This document shows, in pieces, positions 34,276 through 45,905 of a DNA stretch of 64,000 bases; positions within the stretch are counted from its first letter, which is position 1, and the number at the start of each line of letters is the position of its first letter. A model generated the notes under the pieces. The model did not search any database, was not told the origin of the DNA, and worked only from the letters and a program-made list of their open reading frames with translations. The DNA lies in NCBI GenBank assembly GCA_910574455.1, contig CAJSYZ010000002.1, positions 3,063,671-3,127,670 on the forward strand, given 5' to 3'. A program made the position numbers and the translations under genes. Origin of the DNA: Trichaptum fuscoviolaceum. Its lineage: Eukaryota > Basidiomycota > Agaricomycetes > Hymenochaetales > Trichaptaceae.

Positions 34276-36816
34276 TCAAAGAGTATACCGGAACCCACTC
34301 CACTTGTCTCCCTTGTCAATCCTCGCCGCTTCGACACTCTCATAAGCCAGCCCTTTCCGCGAGTCACCATCTGTAGCCTTCGTATCTCCTATGATCTCAT
34401 CTCTGTCTCCCCTTGCTCTGGCTGCGTTCTCACGTTTAAGCACGAGTCGTAGGACGAATGAACAAATCAACCCGATTGCAATGTATGCCAGGACTATTCC
34501 GTGCCCAAGGGAGTACCAAGGTTTGTCCTTCGCGCGGTACTGCTCAAGTAATGCTAGTCAGTATGCATTCATTACAAAGGAAACATTAAAAGCACGTACT
34601 ACGTTCGAGGTGACCGCTCCATTCAGGTTTCCCCAGCCGATTATTAGCCCAAGGACAGCGCTCCGCTTATACGCCCCCTCAGTGTTCGCCGACACCCACG
34701 CACTAACTAATGGGTTAGATGCTATGTTGAGTCGTCAAGAGGGAAGCACGTACACTGAGTTGGCTGCAAAATGAAATGTCAATACTATTCGAGTTATTTT
34801 AACATATAACACTCACGGATGGTAGGATATATTCCTCTGGTGACAAGGTCGTTGTCAGACCCAGAATGTAAAAGAAGATAGAAGACGGTGCTTACGAAGC
34901 TGCGAGGAAACATGCAAAGTAAGAGAGCGAAGCATTCCGGGATGCAATGAGGATAATATATCCAATGAGACCTAAGAACCTTCCATTCAGTAAGGAGACT
35001 CTTAGAATCCGTCTTAATGCCTACACACCTATGGAGAATAGGGTCCTTGATTCATTCTGGTTAGCGGGAAGATTTTCAGAAGAGACGAGTTGCTCACATA
35101 TTTATGAAAGCCCGCTGTCCAATCCTGTCACCCAAAAATCCAACAATGCAAGTCACTAGACAGGCCCAAGCATAAACTGGGACGGACAGTAGGTTTGCAG
35201 CTGTTGCCTTGAAGCCTGGACGAAGATTAGCAATCTTCCTTGTTACCTCCAATACGTGAGGATGATGAGCTACCGAGCTGGGGGAGAATACGCCCGATAA
35301 GTTATCGCCAGCGAGCAATGTATGAAGCTTCCACTCACTTGATTGATGATTGTTGGCGTGAATAACGAGAAAGCAAAGAGGGGACCATCGCTATTGAGAA
35401 TATCAGTGTTTCGGTACGATGGTTGAAAACTTCACTGACAAGCCCATGTATATTCCAGCTGATCGGAGAGGTTAGAAACACTGCTCAGGCAAACGAATAA
35501 ACTAGTAACTATGTGCACACCTCCAAGCCAGGTTTTCCTGTCGGAAAGACATTGCCAAACATATTTCATCTGGAACTTCTCCCCGGCAGCACTAAACTGC
35601 CGATCTGATTGAAGACGCCTTATGACGAGGACTCCTGGGGTCGAGCATAGACAGAGATCAATACGTTGTTGAATGAAATCAGATCAAACAACCGAGCCGC
35701 CTTACGTTCGTCTTCTGTCAGAAATTTAGCCGTGTCAGGAAAGTCTTGAACCACCCAGAAGGAAGCAATCCCGACTAAGACGGTGAATAGGCCCTCCAGG
35801 ATGAATATCCAAGCCCAAGCTGGCTTGCCTCCGATACCATCCATGTTCGCGATGGCAGCTGCTAATAGTCCACCTAAGTGATAGGGTCATTGGTAACGCA
35901 TGATGATTACGGTGCAGATCATAACAGACCGAAAGCGCCTGCCACCGTCGCAGAAGTGAAAAATAAGGCGAAGCGAGTACCAAGCTCTGTACGTTTGTAC
36001 CAACTGGAGAGAAAATTCAACAATTAACTACAATCACATTACTTGAGATTTTACTTGCCACGACAGATAGAAGGCGATACCGGGGTATAACCCAGATTCA
36101 AACAAACCAAGAAGGACACGCAAAGCTACACCGTATATTAGTAGATTGGTAAGAAGTTATATAAAAATCATAATTACTTATCAAGCCTCCATAGCTTCTG
36201 ATAACACCATGGAGAGTCTGGCGTATTTTTAGTAAGACAGGATATAAGCCAGCGAGTAATCCTTTACTAATGGAACGCACCATGACGACACCCCACATAG
36301 TCATGAGGAACGCTAGCCACCTTGATGGGCGAAGCCTTCTTAGTAGCACATTGCTGGGCATCTGAATGCAATCAGGGAACTTGTTAAGTAGCATATAAGA
36401 GGGAACCATCCCTCCGACGTTACCTCGAAGAACGAGTATGGAAAAAAGAAAGTTGTCAAGGCAATGAGATACTGCGTATCAGTGATATGGATGTCTGCCT
36501 CCATGTTGTACAGCTGATACATATCTGAATGAGCACATGACGAATTCGGTAATGTCGTGACTGCACCCACTCTTGCGTTCCCGATATTCGAGCGGTCCAA
36601 GAAGTTGAGAAGATATAGCAAAGCGAGCCAAGGTATGAGATGTAAGTCTATCTTGCGCAACAAAGCCCTCTCATCCACCGAGGTCGGCTTGGACTCCGAG
36701 CCGAAGGCTTCTTGACTGTCATCTATCGTATTTGAGCCGATAGCAACCGAGTTATTCTTCTCGGTCAACTTGATAGATTTAGCGTCTATATCGACGGTAT
36801 CTTGTGGATCGTTCAT
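34276..36816 (-). CDS. MFS transporter, Dal5/allantoate permease (anion:cation symporter) family
   Basis: Exons 36816..36571, 36513..36424, 36361..36281, 36217..36178, 36125..36059, 36003..35930, 35873..35706, 35634..35521, 35458..35440, 35390..35339, 35277..35274, 35215..35098, 34979..34896, 34836..34817, 34763..34754, 34702..34600, 34539..34276; 517 aa. Twelve membrane segments are expected. Family landmarks are KIDLHLIPWLALLYLLNFLD-RSNIGNAR, ALTTFFFPYSFFEMPSNVLL, RVLLGLFESGLYPGIAFYLS-CWYKRTE, LEGLFTVLVG, LFTPTIINQLGF and NTEGAYKRSAVLGLIIGWGN. The family moves organic anions and vitamins such as allantoate, pantothenate or nicotinate with protons; the substrate is unknown. Exons of 4, 10, 19 and 20 nt are needed to keep the conserved frame, and intron 36058..36004 starts GCAAGT (GC-AG). 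Confidence 0.88.
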
Positions 36817-39800
36817 TTTCTAGCAGGCGGAAGAAACTCAATGTATATAGGGTGCGCAAAGGTGAACTTGCCTCTCACCTTGTAGAATAGCCGGGGAGGG
36901 AGGATGAGATAGTTGGCGAGCCAAGACGATTAGCTTTATGAAAGAATAGGCTGAAAGGCACATCAAAATAGGTTGCTTCTTGTTCACACAGAGAAGGCTC
37001 CACCATGCGCGACGGACCGATTACAGCTCGGGTGTCGATAGTCTTCCGCGTAGCATTCCGTGAGTCCGTGAACACTTTACATTTCCGTGCTAGCTTCCGT
37101 GTGCATCCTACAGCGGTAAAAATGTCAGATGTGTGATGCTACGTCTACCAAGACTCATCCTGATGACCTCCGACATGATCGAATCTGCGGAGCCTGTCAG
37201 CTGCGAATGATATGTAGAGATGACCCAGTGCACACCAAACATCATAGAGCGCGACGAGAAAGTTGAAGAGGAGTGAGTGTAGAAGTACACTCTACAAATG
37301 TCACGGTGAGGGATAGCTTCGAGGAAATCCACGATAGAACGATTAAAGTGTGCTATTGAGAAAAAAAGGCTGACCATCGATGCTAGTTGGATAGCGAAGT
37401 ACCCTTGCCGCAGAATCACAGGTAAAACGAGGCGTATCAAGGAAAGTTGCGTAGACACACTACAGGACATGCACGGAACCTCGACGCAACTTTGCACGGA
37501 AATATTTGGTGGCCCTTCAAGTTGAAGTTTCAGCATTCAGAAATCATGCGCTCACTCAGATGAGAGTTTGTTGTCGCTAATACCGAGAGCGCTGAATCTA
37601 CTGCCAGTGGTTGGATGTCATCTTTCAAACTGGTTCACGCCCTTTCCCTCTGAACTGCGCGTTGACACCTTGCAGTCATTGTGATTAAAATACGATATTT
37701 AATCAATGTACTATCTGCAGTGATAATCATAAGAAAACCAAGCTTGAACTTGAAACGAAGCGTAACACACTTTAAGGAAAACCACCTTCCAAGCTGCTAT
37801 TCTTGTGTGCCCGAGGAACAGCGTGTCATCCTCCTCGTTCATCCACTTTGGTATCGAAGAGCGTGCGGGATACAATGTAAATCGAACACGAGGGAAAGGA
37901 AGTCAGGGCCTTCAAGCTTGCAGTGGGCGCTGTTGCTGCTTTTAACGATGCCGTTATGATGTGAACTTGAAGGTTCGCTTCGGTTCAGGCGGTTCGGGCC
38001 TGAAGAGATTCAATCAACGTTTCCCCCTCTACGCTGATAGACACTCGAGCTCACCAGGAAGACTGCAGACATTACTTTCAGGTTATCTGACGCAGCGACA
38101 AACTTCAAGACGCCTAAATTCAATCGAACTCTTCGCCGTAGAACCGGATATGAAGGGTAAATTTACGTACGTACGACTGCAGTGACCACTGGCAAGCGCA
38201 AGGTGTCGAACTACTTTTTTCCCTGCCTTTCATCGTCGTCGCAATTCTTATTATTCTTCCATACCGTGCTCCTTGTATGTTAAACTCGCGAGAGGGTGTA
38301 GAAGCAAGCTACCAGCGAATGGTTTCGCGGAAAGCACGGCTAACGAACGCGGAGGCGAGCTCTTGTCGGACTCAGATGAAGCCTCTGCTTAAGGTTGAAT
38401 TCAGCCGACCAGACGCACTCCGAGACGCTTCCAATCGCTACACGGCCTTCAAGCGGGAGTCAAAGTCCAAGTAGATCCTTGCTTATTATGTGGACGAAGC
38501 ATGGCGTCGCAGACGCACTTGGGAGTACACTTCGGGAATCATTACTTCGTGACGAAAAGCATTTGTGCATTAGCCAGATCAGCATGATATCTATTGCACC
38601 TAGAGCAGCAGAAGTAAGCATACTTCCATCATGCGTAACTAAACCATAGACTTACCAACATCCTGCAAATATAGACGCCACTGGTTCCGTAAAAGAACAT
38701 GATGTCGTGAAGCATCGTAATGTATGGCGATGATACGCGATGTTGATATCTGAGGACGCAGTATCCATCTTGATGTCAAATGCCTTCGTTAAAAGCTTGC
38801 TTATGATCACATATTATAGGTACTATACTGGTTCCATACAATCGTCAGTTGTGAGTTATTTCTCGCTAAAGCATTTGTGCGCTGTATTGCCATACTCAGC
38901 AGTGCTTAAAATCGAGATAATGTCCAACCTGCACAGTGTAGACGTGTTTATCACAATCCAGAAGTTCTGCTGGACAGCAGCCTGCATGAATCATCATCAA
39001 CCTTTCCCTTGCGAACTGTAGGATTGAGAAGGCCATGACTTTCTGCTAAATTAAACAACTGAATCTGTCAGTCAGCTCGAATGGTTCGCAGAAATATCCC
39101 CCGAGGCAAAATCTTTAGAAACTGAGTAAAGAAGGCAAGTTCGTACAAATGCCTAACAGGGTGAAGATTCAACGGGGTGTCTGCGAAGTCATCCACTCCC
39201 ATGGTAAGCACTTGTGGCAGAATGCTCAGCCGAACTAACTGAACTTCGACACAAGGGCTACTATATGGGAGGGCTGCTCTGCAGACATGCCATCGTATGC
39301 TCATGCCCTGTAACGACATTCCGATGCCATCAGAATTATATATGAGGAATACCAACTCTGTTAAAGTCACGCTTGGCCCTGCCAAACCTTGTGGTATGGA
39401 ACATCCGCGTTCACCGATTACGTCGTCCATCTGAAGCAGAGAAGTTGCAAGGCATCAGAGAAAGGTGCTCACTATATTGACAACGCCCTTGTTGCCCTAG
39501 CCGTCCATATCCAGCATGGTCTTCTGCCAGCAAAGCCGACGCTGTCTGTGCCCGAGTTGGTCGCCAGATATCAGCGCAAGACGGCTCCGACCCAGTCAGT
39601 ATGTAGGCAACATTCGATTGAGTGCGTTGACTCGCAATAGGACATGGGGGAGGGACTACGACTGATATCACTGGGGGGAAAAGGGAATGAAGTGCGTGAT
39701 ATTTGTACCAGTCAAAATCACGATTCTGCTTTCGGAGTTTGTTTCGAATTTCAATAACCAACGACAACCACCATCCAGCTCACCCGCATGCCACCTCCTG

Positions 39801-40671
39801 CGCCATGTGTTGTACTTCCACACCTTTGAGTTCTCTGTTCTGAACGCCGCATGACTGCCATCCCACCCAGGACCCCTTCCAGTGAAGCTACTGGCCGATA
39901 ACCATTCTGCCCCATTACTGTCAGACGCTTTACTTTCCCCGACATTACCGCCGTGAAAATGAAGGTGCTTGTACGAGACCGCGAATGAACTCTATCCATG
40001 GATTCTGCTCTGCACGAGGGACCACCATGACCGTTCATGACTTCTGGTTTTCATTTATGAAGTTGTACCCCCCTTCTACAATACATCAAGTTGAGTCTTC
40101 TGACATCCGTTCTGAAGCCTACTTCCGACGGTCTACGCGGCGAGGAGGGTGGCACACTAACTTAGTACCCCTCATGCGAGTACTCTACTATGTAGCAAGG
40201 AATATCATGGACCTTCTTTGTACATCAGGATGAAATCGGTGCCTTTCCCCACCCAGTGCACTCGTCACTTCTCCACTTAAAAGCTCTTGTTCGTCTGTGG
40301 TTCGTACTGCCATAAGTATTTGGTACACAGCTGACTCTTACGTTGTTTGTCAGGTTGTTGCATATTGATGCTTTTGAAAGCGCAAGGGATGTTTTGTCTT
40401 CCATCTTGAGTCAGACCCAGGCCCGAGACCTTCTCCACTGAACCTTCAGTAATGGAGCCGCCAATGGAACTCTTGAGGGATTCCGGATTTACTGTTCCGA
40501 CGAGAGCAAAGTAGATTTTAAACATATGTACTATACATCGATGGTGACAATGAATAAGATTACAGTATTGTACTTTTTCGACTAAGCAAAGCGCAATACA
40601 CATGCAACATAATGACAAGCTGGTGAGTGACAACTGTGTGGGATCGAGAACAAAGTGAGTGTTGAACACAC
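36817..40671. other. Gene-poor region, about 3.9 kb, no supported gene
   Basis: The longest gap in the window. Only short open frames occur on both strands, and none gives a family I recognise. The plus-strand stretch around 39446..39600 (reading AHYIDNALVALAVHIQHGLL) and a minus-strand ATG frame 39430..39068 look slightly more protein-like than their surroundings, but I cannot join them into a gene. The left end should hold the MFS transporter promoter. No terminal repeats, transposase or reverse-transcriptase motifs were seen. It may be a decayed gene or element. Confidence 0.5.
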
Positions 40672-41496
40672 TCAAAAAAGAGTATCCTAGGTAAGCACTC
40701 AGTCAGGCGGTTAGATCGAAGCGTAGTCAAATTGCATACCTCGTCTCTCAAGTATTCGCCAACATCTCTACAGACCGGCAACGCGAAATAAGTAACGTGC
40801 TAGATTCTGGTAGGAGTCTATGAAGCACTTACGCCTGGTGGAACACGACAATAGCCGTAGGATCCAGTTTTCTTGCATCAACTGTTGACCGCGCTGTCAC
40901 CCCAAAACCCTGCGATAAGGTTAGCTCCAGAACAGCGTTGTGCGGAAAGGAAGGAGCTTACGAGGGGAACATCGTTCATACTAAACACAACAACACCCTG
41001 GTGCTCCGGCGTGTCTTCCGTTATTCTCCCAAGATGTGCTTTTACGACATGGTTTCCATACAAGAATGGCATTTCACCGTTCGGTTTGATCCAGACCTAG
41101 AAGGACGTGAGCTATTATCAGAACCAGATGCAAGATGAACTGCAGCAGCGTACCTTATATTTGGCATATTGGGCGAGGTAGTCCAGACAGGTGATATGCA
41201 GTTTGAACTTCCCACTTTTGCTGAACTTGCCCAAGCAAGTACCTAAGCTGACAAGATTCGGTCTTGCTACAGAGATTCCGAGCTTCATTGAGGATTCAGA
41301 GACATAAAATACACGATCTTTGTGCAGACGAAAGCAGTATGGTTCGTCTGGCCTGTCTATGAGGTGGACAAGGTTCTTCCCCTAAGCACTACGTCAGTCA
41401 TCCATTTGATTGTGCGTAGAATGGTCAGTAGCTCACTATGTAATTCGCCAACTTCGTGAAGACGGCCTTGCTCTCATCTTCTGTTAGAGGTCTCAT
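40672..41496 (-). CDS. NIP7: Nip7, 60S ribosomal subunit biogenesis factor
   Basis: Exons 41496..41437, 41381..41154, 41096..40962, 40909..40833, 40767..40740, 40686..40672; 180 aa, the usual Nip7 length. It starts [20 protein letters not shown] and continues [40 protein letters not shown] and [20 protein letters not shown]. The C-terminal PUA domain follows ([58 protein letters not shown]). The last exon is only 15 nt and encodes DTLF-stop, matching the EETL-type end of orthologues. Nip7 binds pre-rRNA in the nucleolus and is needed for 27S processing. It is head to head with NRDE2. Confidence 0.95.
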
Positions 41497-41811
41497 GATT
41501 TAAAAAAATTCTGTCCCCGGTTTCCTGCCGACGATTGATGCGATATGGCACCTCTCTCGGGTTCAAATTGGAAGATTCAATGCGAGTGGGTCGTAGCAGC
41601 GTGTTGGCCTTCAAATTTGAAGCTTTGCTGGAGTCTGAAAGTAAGCAAGAAGGGCGAGCAAAAAAGTTCCACAGCCACAGCCTGAGCCTGAGGGTAAAAT
41701 AGACGCCGGCACCCGACTCGGATCTAATCTCAACTTGAACTCGAAGCTTTACAGCGTGATCTGCGGTCAAACGCTTCTTCCTTCCTCTCGCTTCCTGTGT
41801 TGTTGACCTGC
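41497..41811. promoter_or_regulatory. Divergent promoter region, NIP7 / NRDE2
   Basis: 315 bp between the start codons at 41496 (minus) and 41812 (plus). Both genes serve nuclear RNA metabolism, so shared control is plausible. No specific motif recognised. Confidence 0.5.
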
Positions 41812-44800
41812 ATGTCTGCACCATCTTTTTCTTCCTTTCCTCCAGCTTTCAGTTCATTCCCAGACCTCGAGGCTGGATCCAGTTCCCCGAAAGATACAAA
41901 CAAACTTAGGGAGGAAAAAGGAAGGGAGAAAGGAGATAAGAAGGACAAGCGGAAGGCCCGCGAGCGCGATGACGATAGGCAAAGGAACAGTACTGATGAA
42001 AAGAAGAGGAAACACGAGCACGCTCGCAAGTCTAGACGCATCCGCTCAGGAGATGAAGAAAGACCAGCTAAACATCGCAAGAAGGAAGAGTTCTTGTATG
42101 CCGATGGGACCAACCGCACCGATACAGACTCTCGTTCTCGCATATTCTTTGAGGATCGCAAGGGAGATAGTTTGAATGTTACTTATGGTAGCTTACACTT
42201 AGGGGACGTCCCAAAATATCGCCCTGTTGCTCGTATGTCATTTCACCCAGTAATACATTATAACTAATCGACCCAAAGGCGGATATAGCATACTAGGCTT
42301 GGAGGACGATTGGGTTGTGGTATATCGGGGTAGCAAAGGTATTGAGATTGGCCCGAAGGGTGAAGGACAGCGGGTAAGTAGCTCGCAATTGTGCTGAAAT
42401 TTGGAAAACATAACTTACCTCTTCCGCAGAAGTCGCCACAATTGTCAGACAAGAAGACTCGAGCTCTGTTAGCCTCTGGCCCAACTCGTCGTCTCCAACC
42501 GTCAGCAAAGTCTTTGATAAAGTACGAAGAGGTTGATGGCTTTATTCGCATACCATCACGGAAGGGTAAGGAAAAAGAACAAGCATATCGCTCCATAGAG
42601 GACGACAAGGAAGACAACTCCGATTCCGAAACGTCCTCAGGTTCTGAGGGACACTCGTCCGCCTACGACTCAGATACCTTGCCTTTCTCAGCTCGAGAAG
42701 AAGCTCTTCGGAATTTAGAGCTGAGACTGCAGAACTCCCCGACTTCAATTCAGGACTGGCTCCTCTTATTAAGTCATTCTTTGAGCGAGACCTCTGCCTC
42801 AAATAAGAACGCTGCCACCGCCAGAGCCGACATATCTGTCTCTATTCTACGCCGCGCACTCTCTGCTCATGCAGATAATAGTCGTTCTCCTCTTTTAAGA
42901 TTGAAATACTTGAGAGCAGGAGAAGACTTGTGGCAATATGAAGAAAATAAGATGTCCCGAGAGTGGGAGGCTGCGCTGAGCTCAACTAATGACGTAGATC
43001 TATGGATCGAGTGGCTCGATTGGACGATGCGGAAAGGGGGCAAGAACTTCGAGGATACCGTACAGAATGCTTCGAGAGCACTGGAGTGCTTGCCAAAGGA
43101 CTTGTCAGAAGAAGACGAGGATAGAGCTAGGCTTCGCATTCTATGGAGAGTTACAGAATACATGAAGCAAGCTGGTAAGTTTTGACCAACATGCGTCCCT
43201 CTCATTAACATACTGACATCACATGGACGCAAGGCTACGTGGAACGTTGTTCTGCTCTCTTCCAAGCACAGGCTGAATTGTATGGAACTTTGATAATGAG
43301 CTACATAAGATGTGAACGATAATATTCCTTCTACAGGTCATTCTTCGTACCGGATGTTCTCCTAAACAGCCCACTAGAACAACAATTGGATGCATTGGAA
43401 GAATTCTGGGAATCCGAAGCTTCGCGAATAGGCGAAGCTAATGCAAAAGGATGGAAAAACTCTCTGAAGTATCCAAGTATTAGTCCATCACCCGCAGCGG
43501 GTTCCATTATCAAGCCTACCGGTCACGACCCTATTGCATCGTGGCGACTGTACGAATCCCAATCGGACAAGCATCTCATCTTATCTAGACGAGCTTCCGA
43601 TATGGACGAGGACGACCCTTTCACAACAGTTCTTTTCTCAGACATTCGTCCGTACCTAATCCCGCTACAGACGAAGGAGGGGATAAAGACTTTCCGATCG
43701 ATATGGCTTACGTCTCTAGGGCTCTATATTCCTGGCTTGACAGCGTCCATATCAAACATGGGTCTGGATGATAGGTGGGCAAATTCGGCGCTTACGCGAT
43801 CTAAGATTATACAACATCTACTCCCTTCTCCCGAATCGCGCCACTTGATCACAGCAGACTCCTTCGCTGGCGCCTCAATTGGGAGGGAGAAGAGGTATAC
43901 ATGGAGTTTTGAGGTGCTTAAGGAGTGGGGCATGGGATCTCTTGGACATTTCGTCGGGATTACCGACAATGGCAGAGGGCGAATGTGGGAGGACCAAGAT
44001 TCGTTCGAGGTGAATCAAGATCTCATTGAGTGCGTTGAAATACGATACCATAAGGCACTTTCTAATTTATTGACTTCTTCCGAAGTTGTATTTTCCAGCA
44101 ACTTAGAATCCCCGCGGACGGGCTAGGCTGGGACATACTAGCGCTAGAGTTTCGTGCTTCATGCAACAACCTGTCGAAGTAAGTTTAGCATCTGCTTACT
44201 AAATCAATACAAGACGCTCATGCTCTTCTCCAGAGCCTTGAAAGCCTCACAAGCATTACTTTCCGCTTATAGCTCCTCTCCAGAGTTACTGGCCGCACAC
44301 GCGCAACTCGAAAGAATAAACAAGAAGCCCGAGAAAGCCCGGAAAGTTTATCGAGTCGCGCTTTCGTCGTTATCGCAGAAGGAAGGACATAGCATCGCTC
44401 AGCTGTATTGGGATGCGGCAGAATTCGAGTGGCTCCAATCTCAGAACGACTCTGCTCTTAACATTGTATCTCGAGCGGCAGGCCAGGAAGGGGGCAAAAC
44501 CGGAGTCCAGCTTCTCCGGGTGAAGCGGCGGCTAGAGGAGTTCTCGCAAGAGACATCGGGCATCCCTGACAGGTATCGATTGTGCTGGATAAAACTTACC
44601 ATTCTTCTCGAACTCCTCACGGGGACAGTTGAAGTTGCCATTGAGATCGCAGACCGTCACGAAAAGAGGGAAGAGCCGCGAAAACCACAACATGAAGCTA
44701 TTACTATTGCAAAATTACTATTGGTCTATCATCATACAGTCACCTTGCGAAATCCAGCCCCGACATCCCTTCTACGAAACCTTGTTCAGAACGCTTTGGA

Positions 44801-45499
44801 AATGTATCCGAGCAACACCATTATTCTGGGTTTGTTCCTGGAGTGCGAAAAAGGAGAAGGTGTCTGGGGAAGAGTTAGAAATCTGATGGCGGAAAACGCT
44901 GTCGGGACGCTTCAAGAAAAGAGCGTCGTACGGCGGATTTTTGACGCGTGGATAGGAAATTGGGAGGAGGGAAGGTGGTTGGGCGAGGTCGAGCGCATCC
45001 GATCTGGCTTAGAAGCTGCTATGAACTCAGACAGGTGAGCTTTAAACTTTCCCACTTCCTGTAAACCCCCATTCTGAGTTCCGGTTTAGGACTAAGGGGA
45101 GCCCAATATTATGGAAGATATTTGTGAAGTTCGAGATAGCTGCAGGAGATTTGAAGAAAGCGAAAGCTACTCTCCTTAGGGCGCTTCATGAATGTCCGCT
45201 GGTCAAAGGTCTGTTCCGGTGCTGATGCTTTCGGATACTTTATTGACGCCAGCACAGAGCTCTATTTACTAGCTTTCGAGGAGGATCTTCGACCTGTGTT
45301 CTCCGACCGAGAGCTGTTGTATCTTACGGACGCTATGGCGGAAAGAGGAATTCGCCTGCGACGATCTTTGGGAGAACTTCTTGAAGGAGCAAACGTATCG
45401 GATGGTGAGCAGAAGCGGGAAGGAGATGCCAGCGACGACGGAGGCGATAGCGAGCTGGAATATAATTCGCGAGAGCTGAGGCGGCTTATGCCATATTGA
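41812..45499 (+). CDS. NRDE2: NRDE-2 family nuclear RNA-surveillance/splicing protein
   Basis: Exons 41812..42232, 42279..42373, 42430..43174, 43234..43279, 43337..44033, 44099..44178, 44234..45034, 45090..45208, 45258..45499; 1081 aa. A Lys/Arg/Asp-rich N-terminus is followed by the NRDE-2 core: NVTYGSLHLGDVPKYRPVAR, SILGLEDDWVVVYRG, then long HAT/TPR-like helical repeats (REEALRNLELRLQNSPTSIQ-DWLLL, REWEAALSSTNDVDLWIEWL, SPILWKIFVKFEIAAGDLKK, CPLVKELYLLAFEEDLRPVF). NRDE-2 proteins (fission yeast Nrl1) bind the exosome helicase Mtr4/Mtl1 and splicing factors. Each splice was fixed by phase. The donor GTTGAA at 44034 is weak, and a 65-nt intron there is needed to enter QLRIPADGLGWDIL. Confidence 0.9.
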
Positions 45500-45905
45500 G
45501 GGAGTCGGCGGAAGCAAAGGATGCTTTCGGAAATGACATGTGTTATTTACGCGTGTTTGTACTGTAGTGCAACTGAGATGTTTGGTCTTATTTGTCCGCC
45601 TGTGTAGCATTCTTCGTGTATAGCCTCGAGGCCTGTTTGCCGTCGTTTTTTCTTACAGCCATCAACGCCCAATCTTTTATTCTTTTTATCTCAAATACTC
45701 CCCGTGCCGACTGCACAACTTACGCTGGTCGACCCCATGATTGTCACTGAATCGTAGTTCGCTCTCTTCCTCAAATCTCCTCTCAATCCTTAGCGAAATC
45801 GTCCCAGCTTTGCCACACGTGGACATCCTCGACTGCCCCTATCTTCCTCAACAACAAACACTCAACGTATTCTGCGCTACACTTCGTTAAATTAGCTTCA
45901 AATAA
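45500..45905. promoter_or_regulatory. Intergenic, promoter region of BYR4/BFA1
   Basis: 406 bp between two plus-strand genes. It is rich in C+T on the plus strand just before the start, as is common in fungal promoters. No specific motif recognised. Confidence 0.45.

Noticed and set aside
34980..35097. A possible 2-nt exon inside the 118-nt MFS intron
   Set aside because: A single intron using the acceptor after GGAAG gives NMFLGLIGYIIL directly, so the tiny extra exon is not needed.
39068..39767. Minus-strand open frames that might be exons of one gene
   Set aside because: Joining them needs unsupported splice sites, and no part matches a protein family; left as possible relict sequence.
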